DNA of 64,000 bases from Psychrobacillus psychrodurans (GCA_900114885.1 FOUN01000011.1:62001-126000), one strand, 5' to 3'; numbered from the stretch's first letter, positions 7,287-16,813 are shown. Program-made: numbers and translations. The notes: generated from the letters alone by a model not told the origin.

Positions 7287-8225
7287 TTAACTTTCCCTCC
7301 AGTTTTTCCCTTGTAGCGCAATTGGTGTCGTAAGAGCTCGAATTCGTTCCATGATTCGTCCAGCTTTTACAACTTCCTTTTCACCGCGCTGCGTAAAGGA
7401 TAAATGATGCTGCAACTCATCATAGTTGAAGTTAGAGGACATGAAAGTCGGTAGCTGCTCTGACATTCTATAATGCAAAATTGTCCCTAAAATTTCGTCC
7501 CTGGTCCAGCTAGACATAATTTCTGCCCCAATATCGTCTAGCATCAAAACCGGAGCACGTTTAACGAATTCAATCTTCTCTGCTAATGACTGATCTTGAA
7601 TTGCTTGTTTCATTTCCCTTAAAAATTCAGGTACATATACAACTACAGAATGAATATGTCTTGCCGCTAACTCATTTGCAAGAGCACCTAGCAAGTACGA
7701 CTTCCCTACTCCAAACTTGCCATGGATATATAAGCCTTTTACTGGAAGTACTTTTGTACGTTCCCATTCGTTAAGAAAGTCTTTAGCTGCACGTACTGCA
7801 ACAACTCTACTGCCATCCTCTAAATCTACTCCTGCAAGACTAGCTTCCATAACTTCTTTAGGCATATGAATACTGTCAATCATAGAAATAACTTTCTTAC
7901 GCTCGTCTTCAATAATACCCCGTTTGCAGCGAATAAAATCATTATCTATCAAGTTTCGATCAAGGACTAGTTTAGGCTCATACCCTTTCATGTAATTGTG
8001 ACATTGATCTAACGTTGGACAAGAGTCGCAATCATGTGATTGAGATATAAATTCATATAGCTTACTCAAACTACGATCGACTATCTCCTTATTGATGTCT
8101 GAGGCGTTTTCCTCAAGAAACTTCTGCACTCTAGGGTCTTCTAAGACTTCCTTTTTCATATCGTTTAGTCGAGTAGTAAATTCAGGCGATACAACTCTCT
8201 TGAGGGTTTCATTAATACGTTCCAT
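7287..8225 (-). CDS. dnaI: Primosomal protein DnaI (helicase loader)
   Basis: A 312-residue AAA+ ATPase that loads the replicative helicase DnaC together with DnaB and DnaD. The N-terminal helicase-interaction domain has zinc-ligand candidates C66, C69, H76 and C100. The ATPase domain has Walker A GKFGVGKS (169-176) and Walker B VLMLDDIGAE (about 226-235). I choose ATG at 8225, preceded by AGGTGA; a GTG nine bases earlier directly follows the dnaB stop and is too close to a ribosome-binding site. B. subtilis DnaI has 311 aa. It is co-transcribed with dnaB and nrdR. Confidence 0.96.
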   Translation of the reverse strand: MERINETLKRVVSPEFTTRLNDMKKEVLEDPRVQKFLEENASDINKEIVDRSLSKLYEFISQSHDCDSCPTLDQCHNYMKGYEPKLVLDRNLIDNDFIRCKRGIIEDERKKVISMIDSIHMPKEVMEASLAGVDLEDGSRVVAVRAAKDFLNEWERTKVLPVKGLYIHGKFGVGKSYLLGALANELAARHIHSVVVYVPEFLREMKQAIQDQSLAEKIEFVKRAPVLMLDDIGAEIMSSWTRDEILGTILHYRMSEQLPTFMSSNFNYDELQHHLSFTQRGEKEVVKAGRIMERIRALTTPIALQGKNWRES

Positions 8226-8234
8226 TCTTGTCAC

Positions 8235-9596
8235 CTACCTTTTCAACATGCCTAACTCTGCTAATAGTTTTTGACGTTCTTCATCGATATTTTGAATACC
8301 ATTAGTAGTTTTACCTGATGATTTCTTCGTTTCTCCATCTTTTTTATAAAACCAATCAGGCACTTTTTCCTCGCGTGTCGGCTTTTTTGTATATGTTTTT
8401 TGTGGAGAGCCTTCATTTTTCCATTTTACATACTGTTCGTGTTCGTTCCTAGCAAGCTCCATCGCTTCTTTGGCTGTTTTGACATCTTTCCGCATCCAAT
8501 GAGAAGCAATTTTCTCCGCATAATTTTTCGTGAGTTTCATGTCTGTACGCAATAATACATATTGTAACAAAACATTAACAACTCCGATCGGCATTTTGAA
8601 ATGAGTTACAAAATGATTAGCTAACTGAACATCCGCGAGAATTGGCTCTTTTCCGTTTGCGATATCCTTTAATACTGACACCGGTGGCGTTGTTTCTAAA
8701 TAATGGATTAACTCACCTTCCTTCGTTAGGGGTTGAGCGGATTCCAAAGATACCACTTGTTTTTCAATCTTCTCAATTACAGGCGCAACTTTGGAAACAG
8801 TAAGTTTGTAATAATCCGAACATGCTTTTTTTAATCTTGCTTCTGAAAGATGTAATTCATCATCTAACGCAAGAATAACTACTTTTTGCATTTCCACTGG
8901 ACTTAATTTATATAAAAAGGCGAGTTTTGCAATTACTTCTCTCGCTTCTATTGTCATCGCTGATTTAGGTACTAATTGCTCAGAAAGTCCCTCTTGAAGT
9001 AATGAAAAATCAAATTGATCATAATAAAATGGAACAGCTGATTTCCTTTCCTTCGATACGAAAGTGTCATCGTAAGATAGAGAATTATCCATTTTGGAGG
9101 ATGGTTTAAATACATCCATAAATGTTCTAGAAACGTCATTAAAGCCATCATTCCAATTGGAGTTTTGGATAAAACGATTACGTAAATGTTTGAAAGCATT
9201 TTCACCAACTTTATTTAGCAAAAACATGGAAAGTAATGGATCTTTTAAAAATGACTCTGCATCTAACGGTGCCGAAAGATCATAATGGAATATATTCCCT
9301 TCATCCATCGTTTTTTTCCATGTACGTAGAAGACCAATTGCCTCTAGAGCAAGACGAGCTTGAAAAACTTTACCTATAGGCATCCCGAGAACATTCATCA
9401 ATTGGTAATGTGACCATCGCTCACTGCTTTTTTGTTCTCCTTCTGCCCAAAGTGTTAAATACAAACTAATACTTTCTGCTCCAACTAACGGCTGATAAAA
9501 CAAAGTTAGCAATTGCCGATCATAATCAGATAAAGAATATGGTAAGCGAATCATATACAAATCTGCTGGCTGTAGCTCTTTATATAACATCGACAA
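8235..9596 (-). CDS. dnaB: Replication initiation and membrane attachment protein DnaB
   Basis: A 453-residue protein of the Firmicutes-specific DnaB/DnaD superfamily (unrelated to E. coli DnaB helicase). It acts in helicase loading at oriC and in membrane association of the origin. The N-terminal region (PYSLSDYDRQLLTLFYQPLV) is the winged-helix part; the C-terminal DnaB_2 domain includes PIGVVNVLLQYVLL near residue 340, followed by a charged linker. The TTG start at 9596 is 9 bases after GGGGAG; an ATG six bases later is the alternative. The order nrdR-dnaB-dnaI is that of Bacillus. Confidence 0.95.
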   Translation of the reverse strand: MSMLYKELQPADLYMIRLPYSLSDYDRQLLTLFYQPLVGAESISLYLTLWAEGEQKSSERWSHYQLMNVLGMPIGKVFQARLALEAIGLLRTWKKTMDEGNIFHYDLSAPLDAESFLKDPLLSMFLLNKVGENAFKHLRNRFIQNSNWNDGFNDVSRTFMDVFKPSSKMDNSLSYDDTFVSKERKSAVPFYYDQFDFSLLQEGLSEQLVPKSAMTIEAREVIAKLAFLYKLSPVEMQKVVILALDDELHLSEARLKKACSDYYKLTVSKVAPVIEKIEKQVVSLESAQPLTKEGELIHYLETTPPVSVLKDIANGKEPILADVQLANHFVTHFKMPIGVVNVLLQYVLLRTDMKLTKNYAEKIASHWMRKDVKTAKEAMELARNEHEQYVKWKNEGSPQKTYTKKPTREEKVPDWFYKKDGETKKSSGKTTNGIQNIDEERQKLLAELGMLKR

Positions 9597-9662
9597 TTGT
9601 ATCTACTCCCCTTTAGAATATATTAAAATATAGAACGCTGTTTCACAAAATAATACTTCAAT

Positions 9663-10127
9663 TTATAATGAAGGATTTTTCTTTAAAATTTCCTTTAACT
9701 CATCGATAAATACATTTATATCTTTAAATTGGCGGTAGACGGAAGCAAAGCGGACATAAGCTACCTCATCTACTTCTGCAAGTTTGTCCATTACAATTTC
9801 ACCGACGTCTTCTGATTTCACTTCTGCATTACCCATTCTTCGTAATTCTTTTTCAATAGAGAAAACAATATTTTCTAGTTGTTCTAATGCAACTGGTCTT
9901 TTTTCACATGCACGAATTAGCCCTCGTAACACTTTTTCACGACTAAACTCTTCTCTAGAACCATCTTTTTTTACAACGATTAATGGTGTCTCTTCTACTT
10001 TTTCAAACGTAGTAAAACGAAATCCACAATCTTCGCATTCTCTTCTTCTCCTGATTGCCTTATTGTCATCCACAGGACGAGAATCGACAACTTTTGTGCC
10101 ATTGTATTGACAAGTTGGGCATCTCAT
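9663..10127 (-). CDS. nrdR: Transcriptional repressor NrdR
   Basis: A 154-residue protein with a zinc ribbon (C3, C6, C31, C34) that binds NrdR boxes, and an ATP-cone domain (about 49-139) that senses ATP/dATP. It represses ribonucleotide reductase genes. Length equals the family norm (about 150 aa). It heads the nrdR-dnaB-dnaI cluster, 66 bp ahead of dnaB. An extended -10 promoter lies upstream. No nrd genes or obvious NrdR boxes are visible in this window. Confidence 0.98.
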   Translation of the reverse strand: MRCPTCQYNGTKVVDSRPVDDNKAIRRRRECEDCGFRFTTFEKVEETPLIVVKKDGSREEFSREKVLRGLIRACEKRPVALEQLENIVFSIEKELRRMGNAEVKSEDVGEIVMDKLAEVDEVAYVRFASVYRQFKDINVFIDELKEILKKNPSL

Positions 10128-10167
10128 ATAGATCTCTCCTAATTCTTCACAGTAGTTTTATGTATCT

Positions 10168-10176
10168 ATTATAACA
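10168..10176 (-). promoter_or_regulatory. Extended -10 promoter of nrdR
   Basis: TGTTATAAT, an extended -10 element (TGnTATAAT), lies about 40 bp ahead of nrdR. The -35 region is poor, which is common with extended -10 promoters. Confidence 0.55.
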
Positions 10177-10194
10177 ATATTTTCGGGTAAAATC

Positions 10195-10222
10195 GAAAAA
10201 GCAGAGGAATCTCTTCCTCTGC
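10195..10222 (-). terminator. Terminator of speD
   Basis: AGCAGAGGAA and TTCCTCTGCT form a 10-bp stem with a 4-nt loop followed by five T, 24 bp after the speD stop. Confidence 0.9.
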
Positions 10223-10245
10223 TCACTCAGTCAGGTATAAATCTA

Positions 10246-10629
10246 TTACGCTTGAACTGTCAATCGTGACGCAGGCTTTTTAACTGGTCCCATACCACGT
10301 GGCATTTCTAACGTTTCGCGTGTTCCAGCATTAAGAGCATCTGCTATATAGTTAGCTGCGATTGATGGATCTAAATCACCACATGTATACACATCAATGC
10401 TTGCATAACCGTGCTCTGGAAAGCTGTGAATCGTTAAATGCGATTCGGAAATAATAACGACTCCACTTACACCTTGTGGCGCAAATTTGTGAAATGCAAC
10501 TTCTCTGACTTCTGCACCAGATTTTAGTGCAGCATCAACAAATGTTTGCTCGATAAATTGCATATCGTTAAGTTTGTCGAAATCGCACTCCCATAGTTCT
10601 GCAATAATGTGACGTCCCATTGTTTCCAA
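10246..10629 (-). CDS. speD: S-adenosylmethionine decarboxylase proenzyme
   Basis: A 127-residue proenzyme that decarboxylates AdoMet to supply the aminopropyl group for spermidine. It self-cleaves between E62 and S63 in the motif [12 protein letters not shown], and S63 becomes the pyruvoyl cofactor. H68 and C83 are the conserved processing and catalytic residues. I place the start at TTG (10629), 9 bases after a GGGGG Shine-Dalgarno, which gives METMGRH as in B. subtilis SpeD. A longer frame would run into the leader hairpin. It is a single-gene unit with its own promoter and terminator. Confidence 0.97.
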   Translation of the reverse strand: METMGRHIIAELWECDFDKLNDMQFIEQTFVDAALKSGAEVREVAFHKFAPQGVSGVVIISESHLTIHSFPEHGYASIDVYTCGDLDPSIAANYIADALNAGTRETLEMPRGMGPVKKPASRLTVQA

Positions 10630-10674
10630 TGTCCGTTTCCCCCTTTGATAAGTTTTATTTTTAACCTCAAAGTT

Positions 10675-10726
10675 GACTACCACGGGGGAAAGTTAGTCCA
10701 AAGAGGTCCTAACCCTTTAAGTAGTC
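10675..10726 (-). promoter_or_regulatory. Structured leader of speD
   Basis: Between the promoter and the TTG start lies a nested hairpin. GACTAC (10675-10680) pairs with GTAGTC (10721-10726), and inside it AAAGTTAG (10689-10696) pairs with CTAAC and CCTTT (10709-10718) around a bulge. It ends about 45 nt before the start codon. I do not recognise it as a named riboswitch. A role in polyamine or AdoMet control is only an inference from the gene. Confidence 0.5.
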
Positions 10727-10754
10727 GGTGTACAAGTAAAGTAACACGATTCTC

Positions 10755-10783
10755 ATTATATGTTGTTTTATTGAAATATGCAA
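10755..10783 (-). promoter_or_regulatory. SigA promoter of speD
   Basis: TTGCAT (10778-10783) and TATAAT (10755-10760) with 17 bp between them. The predicted start near 10748 gives a leader of about 120 nt. Confidence 0.85.
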
Positions 10784-10796
10784 GAAATAATTAACC

Positions 10797-10822
10797 TCTT
10801 TCTAATCGCTAGAAAGAGGTTT
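10797..10822 (-). terminator. Terminator-like hairpin after gapB
   Basis: CCTCTTTCTA and TAGAAAGAGG form a 10-bp stem with a 4-nt loop directly after gapB. The T run behind it is short. Confidence 0.7.
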
Positions 10823-10828
10823 GGATAA

Positions 10829-11833
10829 TTATAGAGATAAAGCTACTTTTTTAGTAAGGTCAACCACTCTAGCAGAGTAACCCCACTCATTATCATACCA
10901 AGCAAGAACTTTTACTTTACGGTCACCAATAACCATAGTAGTTAAACCATCCACCGTTGTAGATAGAGTTGTAGTGTTAAAGTCGATGGATACTAGAGGT
11001 TCCATCGTAATACCTAATATACCTTGCATTGTACCTTCAGATGCTTTAAGGAAAGCCTCATTAACTTCTTCTGAAGTAACATCTTTTTGCAAATCCACCA
11101 CTAAGTCTACTAAGGAGACATTTGGAGTTGGTACACGTAATGCCATACCATGAATCTTCCCTTGAAGCTCTGGCAATACAAGTGTAAGTGCTTTTGCAGC
11201 TCCTGTTGAGGTAGGAATGATTGATTGACCACAGGCACGTGCACGACGTAAATCCTTATGTGGATTATCTAGATTATTTTGATCGTTTGTATATGCATGA
11301 ACAGTTGTCATTAACCCATTTTCAATACCAAATGTGTCATTCAATACCTTCACTACAGGTGCTAAGCAGTTTGTTGTACAGCTTGCATTCGAAATTATAT
11401 GGTGAATCGATAAATCTAACTTATCATCGTTTACTCCCATAACTATAGTTGCATCTTCATTTTTTGCAGGAGCAGTTATTATCACTTTCTTTGCACCAGC
11501 TTCAATATGTGCTTTAGCTTTTTCACCATCATTAAATTTACCAGTGGATTCAATTACGATATCCACGTTTAGCTCTTTCCAAGGTAATTTTGCTGGATCA
11601 CGATCATCCACAATTTGAACACGTTGGCCATTTACAATTAGAGCGTTTTCTTCTAGTGAAATATCTCCAGTGAAAGTACCATGTGTTGAATCATATTTAA
11701 TAAGATGTGCCAATGTCTCTAACGGATATCTCGCGTTTATTGCTACCACATTCAAATCCTCTTGTGCTATTGCTTGACGAAAAACCATACGTCCAATACG
11801 TCCAAAACCATTAATCGCAATTGAAACTGCCAT
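10829..11833 (-). CDS. gapB: Glyceraldehyde-3-phosphate dehydrogenase, GapB type
   Basis: A 334-residue dehydrogenase with the N-terminal Rossmann motif INGFGRIGRM and the catalytic Cys152 in SNASCTTNCLAP. Local sequence (AHLIKYDSTHG, DNPHKDLRRARACG) and position between coaE and speD match B. subtilis GapB, the gluconeogenic, NADP-preferring isozyme, rather than glycolytic GapA. The ATG follows AGGAGG. In B. subtilis CcpN represses gapB during glycolysis; a dyad overlaps the promoter here. It is separated from coaE by about 790 bp of repeat DNA. Confidence 0.96.
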   Translation of the reverse strand: MAVSIAINGFGRIGRMVFRQAIAQEDLNVVAINARYPLETLAHLIKYDSTHGTFTGDISLEENALIVNGQRVQIVDDRDPAKLPWKELNVDIVIESTGKFNDGEKAKAHIEAGAKKVIITAPAKNEDATIVMGVNDDKLDLSIHHIISNASCTTNCLAPVVKVLNDTFGIENGLMTTVHAYTNDQNNLDNPHKDLRRARACGQSIIPTSTGAAKALTLVLPELQGKIHGMALRVPTPNVSLVDLVVDLQKDVTSEEVNEAFLKASEGTMQGILGITMEPLVSIDFNTTTLSTTVDGLTTMVIGDRKVKVLAWYDNEWGYSARVVDLTKKVALSL

Positions 11834-11886
11834 AAGAAAAGTCCTCCTGTAACTATGTGATACTTATTGTTTTTTAACCTTGAATT

Positions 11887-11915
11887 AGTATAACACATTT
11901 TATGTATTGTGTAGC
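11887..11915 (-). promoter_or_regulatory. gapB promoter with an overlapping dyad
   Basis: TATACT (11887-11892) is a good -10, while the -35 at 11910-11915 is weak. The spacer holds the dyad ACACA...TGTGT (11893-11912). A poor -35 plus a dyad inside the spacer fits a regulated promoter. The regulator is not visible here; CcpN is a guess from B. subtilis. Confidence 0.5.
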
Positions 11916-11929
11916 CCCAAATATACAGA

Positions 11930-12622
11930 ATAATAAAGTCGATATTTTCAAATAACTTTTCATTGGTTCAGTAGAGCTAAGGAACAAAGACAAAACCTGT
12001 TACTACCGATTTTAGGAAGCCTTTGGACATACAGTTATTCACTTAATTAAGACATAGATATGCCGTTGATTTCCGCTTTATATAATCGAATAATTGGATA
12101 TAAAACCATATAAATATACGTATTTTATCTTAAAATAAGTAGGGATGAAATGGACTCAGATAAAAGAAAGCCTACTTGCTTCTTTCATCATAAAATAGTA
12201 TGCACCTAATCGGCAGACGATTTTTTCCCTATAATAAATTTTGATAACTCTAATTATCTCAGCGATATGCTTGCTCTATCTCCGGAGTGGAAAACTACAC
12301 TCTATATTGATTGAAGTGTAAGGGGACGGCACAGTGGGATGAGTGATACAGATGAGATATCACATCGATCACCCCACGGAGGCTAACAGGATGTTGGTCA
12401 CGAAGGCGTTGCCACACGATGTGGCGCTCTTAGATTTGAACCCCACCTGAAACGGAAATCAGTGGGTTAACATTTCTTTTAAGTCCCATGAATCAAGTGT
12501 TCACAGGACATCTTTATATACTTTTAATCTTTTCAAAAAAGCACCAGAATATTTACCTTCTGGCGCTTCTCTTATACTTTATATATTAAATACTAACTAT
12601 TTGCGTTTAGTTTTCAGTTTTA
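11930..12622. other. Gene-free interval between gapB and coaE
   Basis: About 700 bp with no gene. Most of it is a composite repeat A copy (listed separately). A hairpin near 12533-12570 (AGCACCAGAA..TTCTGGCGCT) sits at its coaE side. Confidence 0.6.
12050..12530. repeat. Composite repeat A, left arm eroded
   Basis: The left arm is reduced to ATATGCCGTTGATTTCCGCT (12059-12078), identical to the start at 6247. The spacer shares words with the 6401-6610 spacer and, in reverse, with 19140-19310. The right arm (about 12300-12530) carries TTGATTGAAGTG, GATGTTGGTCACGAAGGC, CCACCTGAAACGGAAATCAG and the outer tail AGTGTTCACAGGACATCTTTATATAC. It is more diverged than the 6243 copy. Confidence 0.75.
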
Positions 12623-13210
12623 TTATTCCCAAATAGCTAATATTTTTATCAATTGTTGTTTAGTTTCTTCTATTGTTCCATTGTTATAAATAACCGCATC
12701 TGCCCCTTTTTCTTTTACTGATAAAGGTAATTGGGATTGAATACGTAATTTAGCTTCCTCCTGCGTAAACCCATTCCGGGATATCAATCTTTCCAATTGG
12801 GTTTGTTCAGTTACTGTCACAACAAGAATTTTATCCACAAAGGATTGCAATCTACTTTCAAAAAGTAACGGTATATCCATAATAATGACTGGATGTCCTT
12901 GTTGCACAAGATGCCCCTTTTGGGCTAACATTTCTGCACGGATAGCAGGATGTATAATATCATTTAATAACTTACGTTTAGAAGGGTTTGTGAAAATAAT
13001 TTCACCAAGTTCTTCCCGATTTAAGGATCCATCCTCTTGGATAACCCCCGAACCAAAAGTTTCTTTAATCTTTTCAAGCGTAGCAGTTCCTTTTTCAACT
13101 ACTATACGCGCGACAAGGTCTGCATCTATAATGGGAAAGCCCATTTCCTTTAACATATTTGCTACGGTGCTTTTCCCACTAGCGATACTTCCTGTTAATC
13201 CAATTATCAT
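12623..13210 (-). CDS. coaE: Dephospho-CoA kinase
   Basis: A 195-residue P-loop kinase that catalyzes the last step of coenzyme A synthesis, phosphorylating the 3'-OH of dephospho-CoA. The P-loop is GLTGSIASGKST (5-16), and the lid region follows DIPLLFES. Start: ATG at 13210 after AAGGGAG. It follows mutM by 12 bp, so polA-mutM-coaE form an operon. In B. subtilis ytaF lies between mutM and coaE and is absent here. Length is typical. Confidence 0.97.
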   Translation of the reverse strand: MIIGLTGSIASGKSTVANMLKEMGFPIIDADLVARIVVEKGTATLEKIKETFGSGVIQEDGSLNREELGEIIFTNPSKRKLLNDIIHPAIRAEMLAQKGHLVQQGHPVIIMDIPLLFESRLQSFVDKILVVTVTEQTQLERLISRNGFTQEEAKLRIQSQLPLSVKEKGADAVIYNNGTIEETKQQLIKILAIWE

Positions 13211-13222
13211 CTAGTTGCTCCC

Positions 13223-14095
13223 TTATTTTTGACATGTTGGACAGTAGGTAGAGGTACGACCACCGATTGTTTTCTGTTTCGTTTTCGTACCACAGACCCC
13301 ACATTCCTTTTTGCCATACATTTGAAGTCTATTTTGCATATTTCCTGCTCCACCGTTAATAGTGCGATAATCTGAAATCGTACTACCTCCGTTTTCAATA
13401 CTATCAAGCAAAACAATTACTATTTCTTGAAATAATTGAATTTTTCGCTCTCTACTAATTCGTTTTACTGTCCGTGCCGGATGTATTTTCATACGAAATA
13501 ACGCTTCAGTCGCATAAATATTTCCGCAGCCAGACACGACATGACCATCCATGATAAACTCTTTTATTGCTTTATTCTCATATTTGGGTAATGCGCTCAT
13601 ATGCAGAAAATGATCTAATGCATGTTGATCAAAAGGCTCAGGTGCCATTAATAATAAAGGAGGGTAGTCCGCTTCTGTTTCTATGAATCGCAATTCGCCA
13701 AATCTTCGGATATCCGCATAGACCAGCATGTCACCCTCTTCAAAGTAAAGAGTAACATGCGCATGCTTTCTAAATTTTTCTTCTGTAATCTCATGCAAAT
13801 TTTTCACAGAAAACCATGCTCCTGACATACCCAAATGCGATACTAGCATATAAGGGAGGCCATCCTTTAGAAGATGAAAATAAATATATTTGGACCTTCT
13901 TTCTAGATGGTCAATCTTTGTGCCAGGTAAAGCTAAACAAAACTGTTCTACATCTAACCCTTTAATAATAGCTTCTTTACCATTTGCTTTTGAATTATAA
14001 ATGGTTTCCGAAACATCAACTGACTTAATAGTCTTTCCACTTACAATTGGTTGAAGGGCGCGTAATACGCCCTCTACTTCTGGTAATTCTGGCAT
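13223..14095 (-). CDS. mutM: Formamidopyrimidine-DNA glycosylase
   Basis: A 290-residue bifunctional glycosylase/AP lyase that excises 8-oxoguanine and FapyG. The N-terminus MPELPEVE supplies catalytic Pro2 and Glu3. A helix-two-turn-helix precedes the C-terminal zinc finger with C-GVCG and YCPTC ligands and the conserved GGRTSTYC segment. The start ATG follows AGGGGG. It is 12 bp downstream of polA, matching the polA-mutM operon of Bacillus, a coupling of gap-filling synthesis with base excision repair. Confidence 0.98.
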   Translation of the reverse strand: MPELPEVEGVLRALQPIVSGKTIKSVDVSETIYNSKANGKEAIIKGLDVEQFCLALPGTKIDHLERRSKYIYFHLLKDGLPYMLVSHLGMSGAWFSVKNLHEITEEKFRKHAHVTLYFEEGDMLVYADIRRFGELRFIETEADYPPLLLMAPEPFDQHALDHFLHMSALPKYENKAIKEFIMDGHVVSGCGNIYATEALFRMKIHPARTVKRISRERKIQLFQEIVIVLLDSIENGGSTISDYRTINGGAGNMQNRLQMYGKKECGVCGTKTKQKTIGGRTSTYCPTCQK

Positions 14096-14107
14096 ACGAG
14101 TAACCCC

Positions 14108-16735
14108 CTACTTCGTGTCATACCACGATGAACCAAAGGCATAATCCACTTTTAGAGGTACAATCAGCTTAATAGCATTTTCCATTACTTCTGGTACTAT
14201 TTTTTCTAATAATGCAATCTCCTCAGGAGGTGCCTCGAAAATTAACTCATCATGTACTTGTAATAACATTTTAGTTTGCATATTTTCAACTTTTAATCGA
14301 GCAGCCATATCAATCATTGCTTTTTTAATAATATCTGCAGCACTCCCTTGAATTGGTGTATTCATCGCCGTTCGTTCTGCAAAGCTTCTTAGATTAAAAT
14401 TTGAACTCGTTATTTCCGGTAAATACCTTCTTCTATTAAGGATTGTAGTAACATATCCTGATTGTTTTGCATCATGAACAATATCGTCCATATATTCCTT
14501 TACTCCAGGGAAGCTATTTAAATAATTCTCGATAAATTTCGCTGCTTCTTTTCTAGTAATATCTAGATTTTGCGATAAACCATAATCACTAATACCATAC
14601 ACAATACCAAAGTTAACCGCCTTGGCAGCACGACGCATATCGGATGTCACATCTTCCTGATCCACATGGAAGACATCCATAGCCGTCTTAGTATGGATAT
14701 CTAAATCATTATTAAAAGCATCTACTAAGTTTTCATCCTTAGACATATGCGCAAGAACACGTAATTCAATCTGAGAGTAATCCGCAGCGAACATTACCCA
14801 TCCAGGTTGAGAAGGAACAAAGGCTTTTCGTATTTTTCTACCTTCCTCCAAACGTACTGGTATATTCTGCAGGTTTGGATTTATAGAACTCAAACGTCCT
14901 GTTGAAGTTAGCGCTTGTTGATAACGAGTATGAATTTTCCCATCATCTTTGTGAATCTCTTTTAACAATCCTTCAATATATGTCGAATTGAGCTTACCTA
15001 ATTGACGATATAGTAGAATTTGTTCAATTATTTCATGTTCATTTACTAGTTTTTCAAGAACATCCGCTGCGGTTGAATAACCTGTTTTAGTCTTTTTAAT
15101 AGGTGTAAGTCCAATTTTTTCAAATAATATTACGCCTAATTGTTTAGGAGAATTAATATTGAATGTTTCTCCCGCTAGTGTATAAATGTCTTGTTCAATC
15201 ACCTGTAATTTAATATTGAGTTCATGACCCATTTCTACAAGTATTTGTTTATCGACTAAAACACCATCGGACTCCATCGTGCCTAGGATAGATGCAAGAG
15301 GTAGCTCTATTTCTTTATACAACTCGTACTGTTCATTTTCTTCAAGCTTCACTTCTAACTTTTCTTTTAAGTCCCATATTGCATTTGCTTTTCTAACTGC
15401 ATGTTCTGCAATTTTCTCGATTTCAGGAGGAGTTTTTTTGGCACCTTTTCCGTAAACAGTATCGTTTGTCAACAAGTTAAAGTAACCAAATTCTTTCGCA
15501 ATAGCTGCAACATCCTCTGACGAAATAGCTGGATTTACTATATACGCTGCTAGGAGCAGGTCAAATTCAACCCCTTGAACATTAACATTGTGTTTTCTGC
15601 TCACTGCTTGTGTTGCTTTGGAATCTGCTAAATACTTTTTATTTGTATCATTCTCTAACCACGAACAAAAATCCTTAGATTGAAAAGCAACCTCTGCGGG
15701 AGCAAAGTAACCTTTTTCTCCATCCGATAATGCAATGCCTAATAATTCGCTTGTATGGTATTGAACATCATACATTTCTAAATGGACTGCCATCACTTTA
15801 TCTAATACAGTAGAGTCTATTTTTTCAACAATTTGGAATTCCACCTCTGTCGTTTCTGGCTCTTCAGAAACATATTCAGATTTCTCCAAAAGTGTTTTAA
15901 AGGATAGTTCCTTCCAAACTTCAATTACGTCTTCCATATTTGGACCATTATAAGAAATATCCTCAATTGAAACTTGGATTGGTGCTGCTATTTCTATCGT
16001 AGCTAGCGCCTTACTCATAATTGCCTGTTCTTCATTAGCAACAAGTTTTTCCTTTAGCTTAACACCACTCACTTTATCAAGTGCCTTATATAAATCCTCT
16101 ACCGAACCATGTTCTTTTAAAAGCTTAATAGCTGTCTTTTCTCCGACACCAGGAACTCCGGGTATATTATCGGAAGCATCCCCCATTAAGCCTTTCATAT
16201 CAATAATCTGTAAAGGACTTAAACCATACTTTTCTTGAATATGCTCAGGTGTGTATTTTTCAATATCGGTAATTCCTTTTCTCGTAATATATACTGTTGT
16301 ATTATCAGTAGCTAATTGTGTTAAATCTTTATCTCCAGAAACAATTACGACTTGTTGACCTTTTTCATCTGCTTGCTTACTTAAAGTACCAATAATGTCG
16401 TCCGCCTCGTACATTTCCAGTTCATAACGCTTAATACCATATGCATCGATCAACTTACGTATATATGGAAATTGTTCTGAAAGCTCTGGCGGAGTTTTTT
16501 GTCTTCCACCTTTATATTCGCCAAATGTAGAATGACGGAAAGTTGTTTTTCCGGCGTCAAAAGCCACTAACATATGAGTTGGATTTTCTTCTTCCATAAT
16601 TTTTTGTAGCATCATTGTAAAGCCATACGCTGCATTTGTATGTACACCATGTTCATTCGTTAATAGGGGTAGGGCAAAAAAAGCTCGGTAAGCCAAACTG
16701 TTGCCATCTAATAATAGGATTTTTTCGGTCGCCAA
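14108..16735 (-). CDS. polA: DNA polymerase I
   Basis: An 875-residue family A polymerase for gap filling and Okazaki-fragment processing. The 5'-nuclease domain (about 1-290) has VSGDKDLTQL. The middle 3'-exonuclease-like domain (about 300-470) lacks the DxE metal ligands, so proofreading is probably absent, as in other Bacillus Pol I. The polymerase domain has motif A DYSQIELR, motif B RRAAKAVNFGIVYG and motif C QVHDELIFE. I prefer the TTG at 16735, 8 bases after AAGGAG; an ATG two codons earlier is only 3 bases from it. It heads polA-mutM-coaE. Confidence 0.98.
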   Translation of the reverse strand: MATEKILLLDGNSLAYRAFFALPLLTNEHGVHTNAAYGFTMMLQKIMEEENPTHMLVAFDAGKTTFRHSTFGEYKGGRQKTPPELSEQFPYIRKLIDAYGIKRYELEMYEADDIIGTLSKQADEKGQQVVIVSGDKDLTQLATDNTTVYITRKGITDIEKYTPEHIQEKYGLSPLQIIDMKGLMGDASDNIPGVPGVGEKTAIKLLKEHGSVEDLYKALDKVSGVKLKEKLVANEEQAIMSKALATIEIAAPIQVSIEDISYNGPNMEDVIEVWKELSFKTLLEKSEYVSEEPETTEVEFQIVEKIDSTVLDKVMAVHLEMYDVQYHTSELLGIALSDGEKGYFAPAEVAFQSKDFCSWLENDTNKKYLADSKATQAVSRKHNVNVQGVEFDLLLAAYIVNPAISSEDVAAIAKEFGYFNLLTNDTVYGKGAKKTPPEIEKIAEHAVRKANAIWDLKEKLEVKLEENEQYELYKEIELPLASILGTMESDGVLVDKQILVEMGHELNIKLQVIEQDIYTLAGETFNINSPKQLGVILFEKIGLTPIKKTKTGYSTAADVLEKLVNEHEIIEQILLYRQLGKLNSTYIEGLLKEIHKDDGKIHTRYQQALTSTGRLSSINPNLQNIPVRLEEGRKIRKAFVPSQPGWVMFAADYSQIELRVLAHMSKDENLVDAFNNDLDIHTKTAMDVFHVDQEDVTSDMRRAAKAVNFGIVYGISDYGLSQNLDITRKEAAKFIENYLNSFPGVKEYMDDIVHDAKQSGYVTTILNRRRYLPEITSSNFNLRSFAERTAMNTPIQGSAADIIKKAMIDMAARLKVENMQTKMLLQVHDELIFEAPPEEIALLEKIVPEVMENAIKLIVPLKVDYAFGSSWYDTK

Positions 16736-16754
16736 ATACATTCACTCCTTAATA

Positions 16755-16804
16755 ATAAAAACCGTCATTCCCTATATCTTACCATGACAGTAAGGGGAAT
16801 GACG
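16755..16804 (-). terminator. Terminator between hflC and polA
   Basis: CGTCATTCCC (16763-16772) and GGGAATGACG (16795-16804) form a 10-bp stem, with an inner CTTAC/GTAAG helix in the loop and five T behind it. It separates hflKC from polA. Confidence 0.85.
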
Positions 16805-16813
16805 ATTCATATA

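Noticed and set aside
7103-7333. A 76-codon plus-strand frame over the T-box
   Set aside because: It runs antisense across the T-box leader and the end of dnaI, with no ribosome-binding site.
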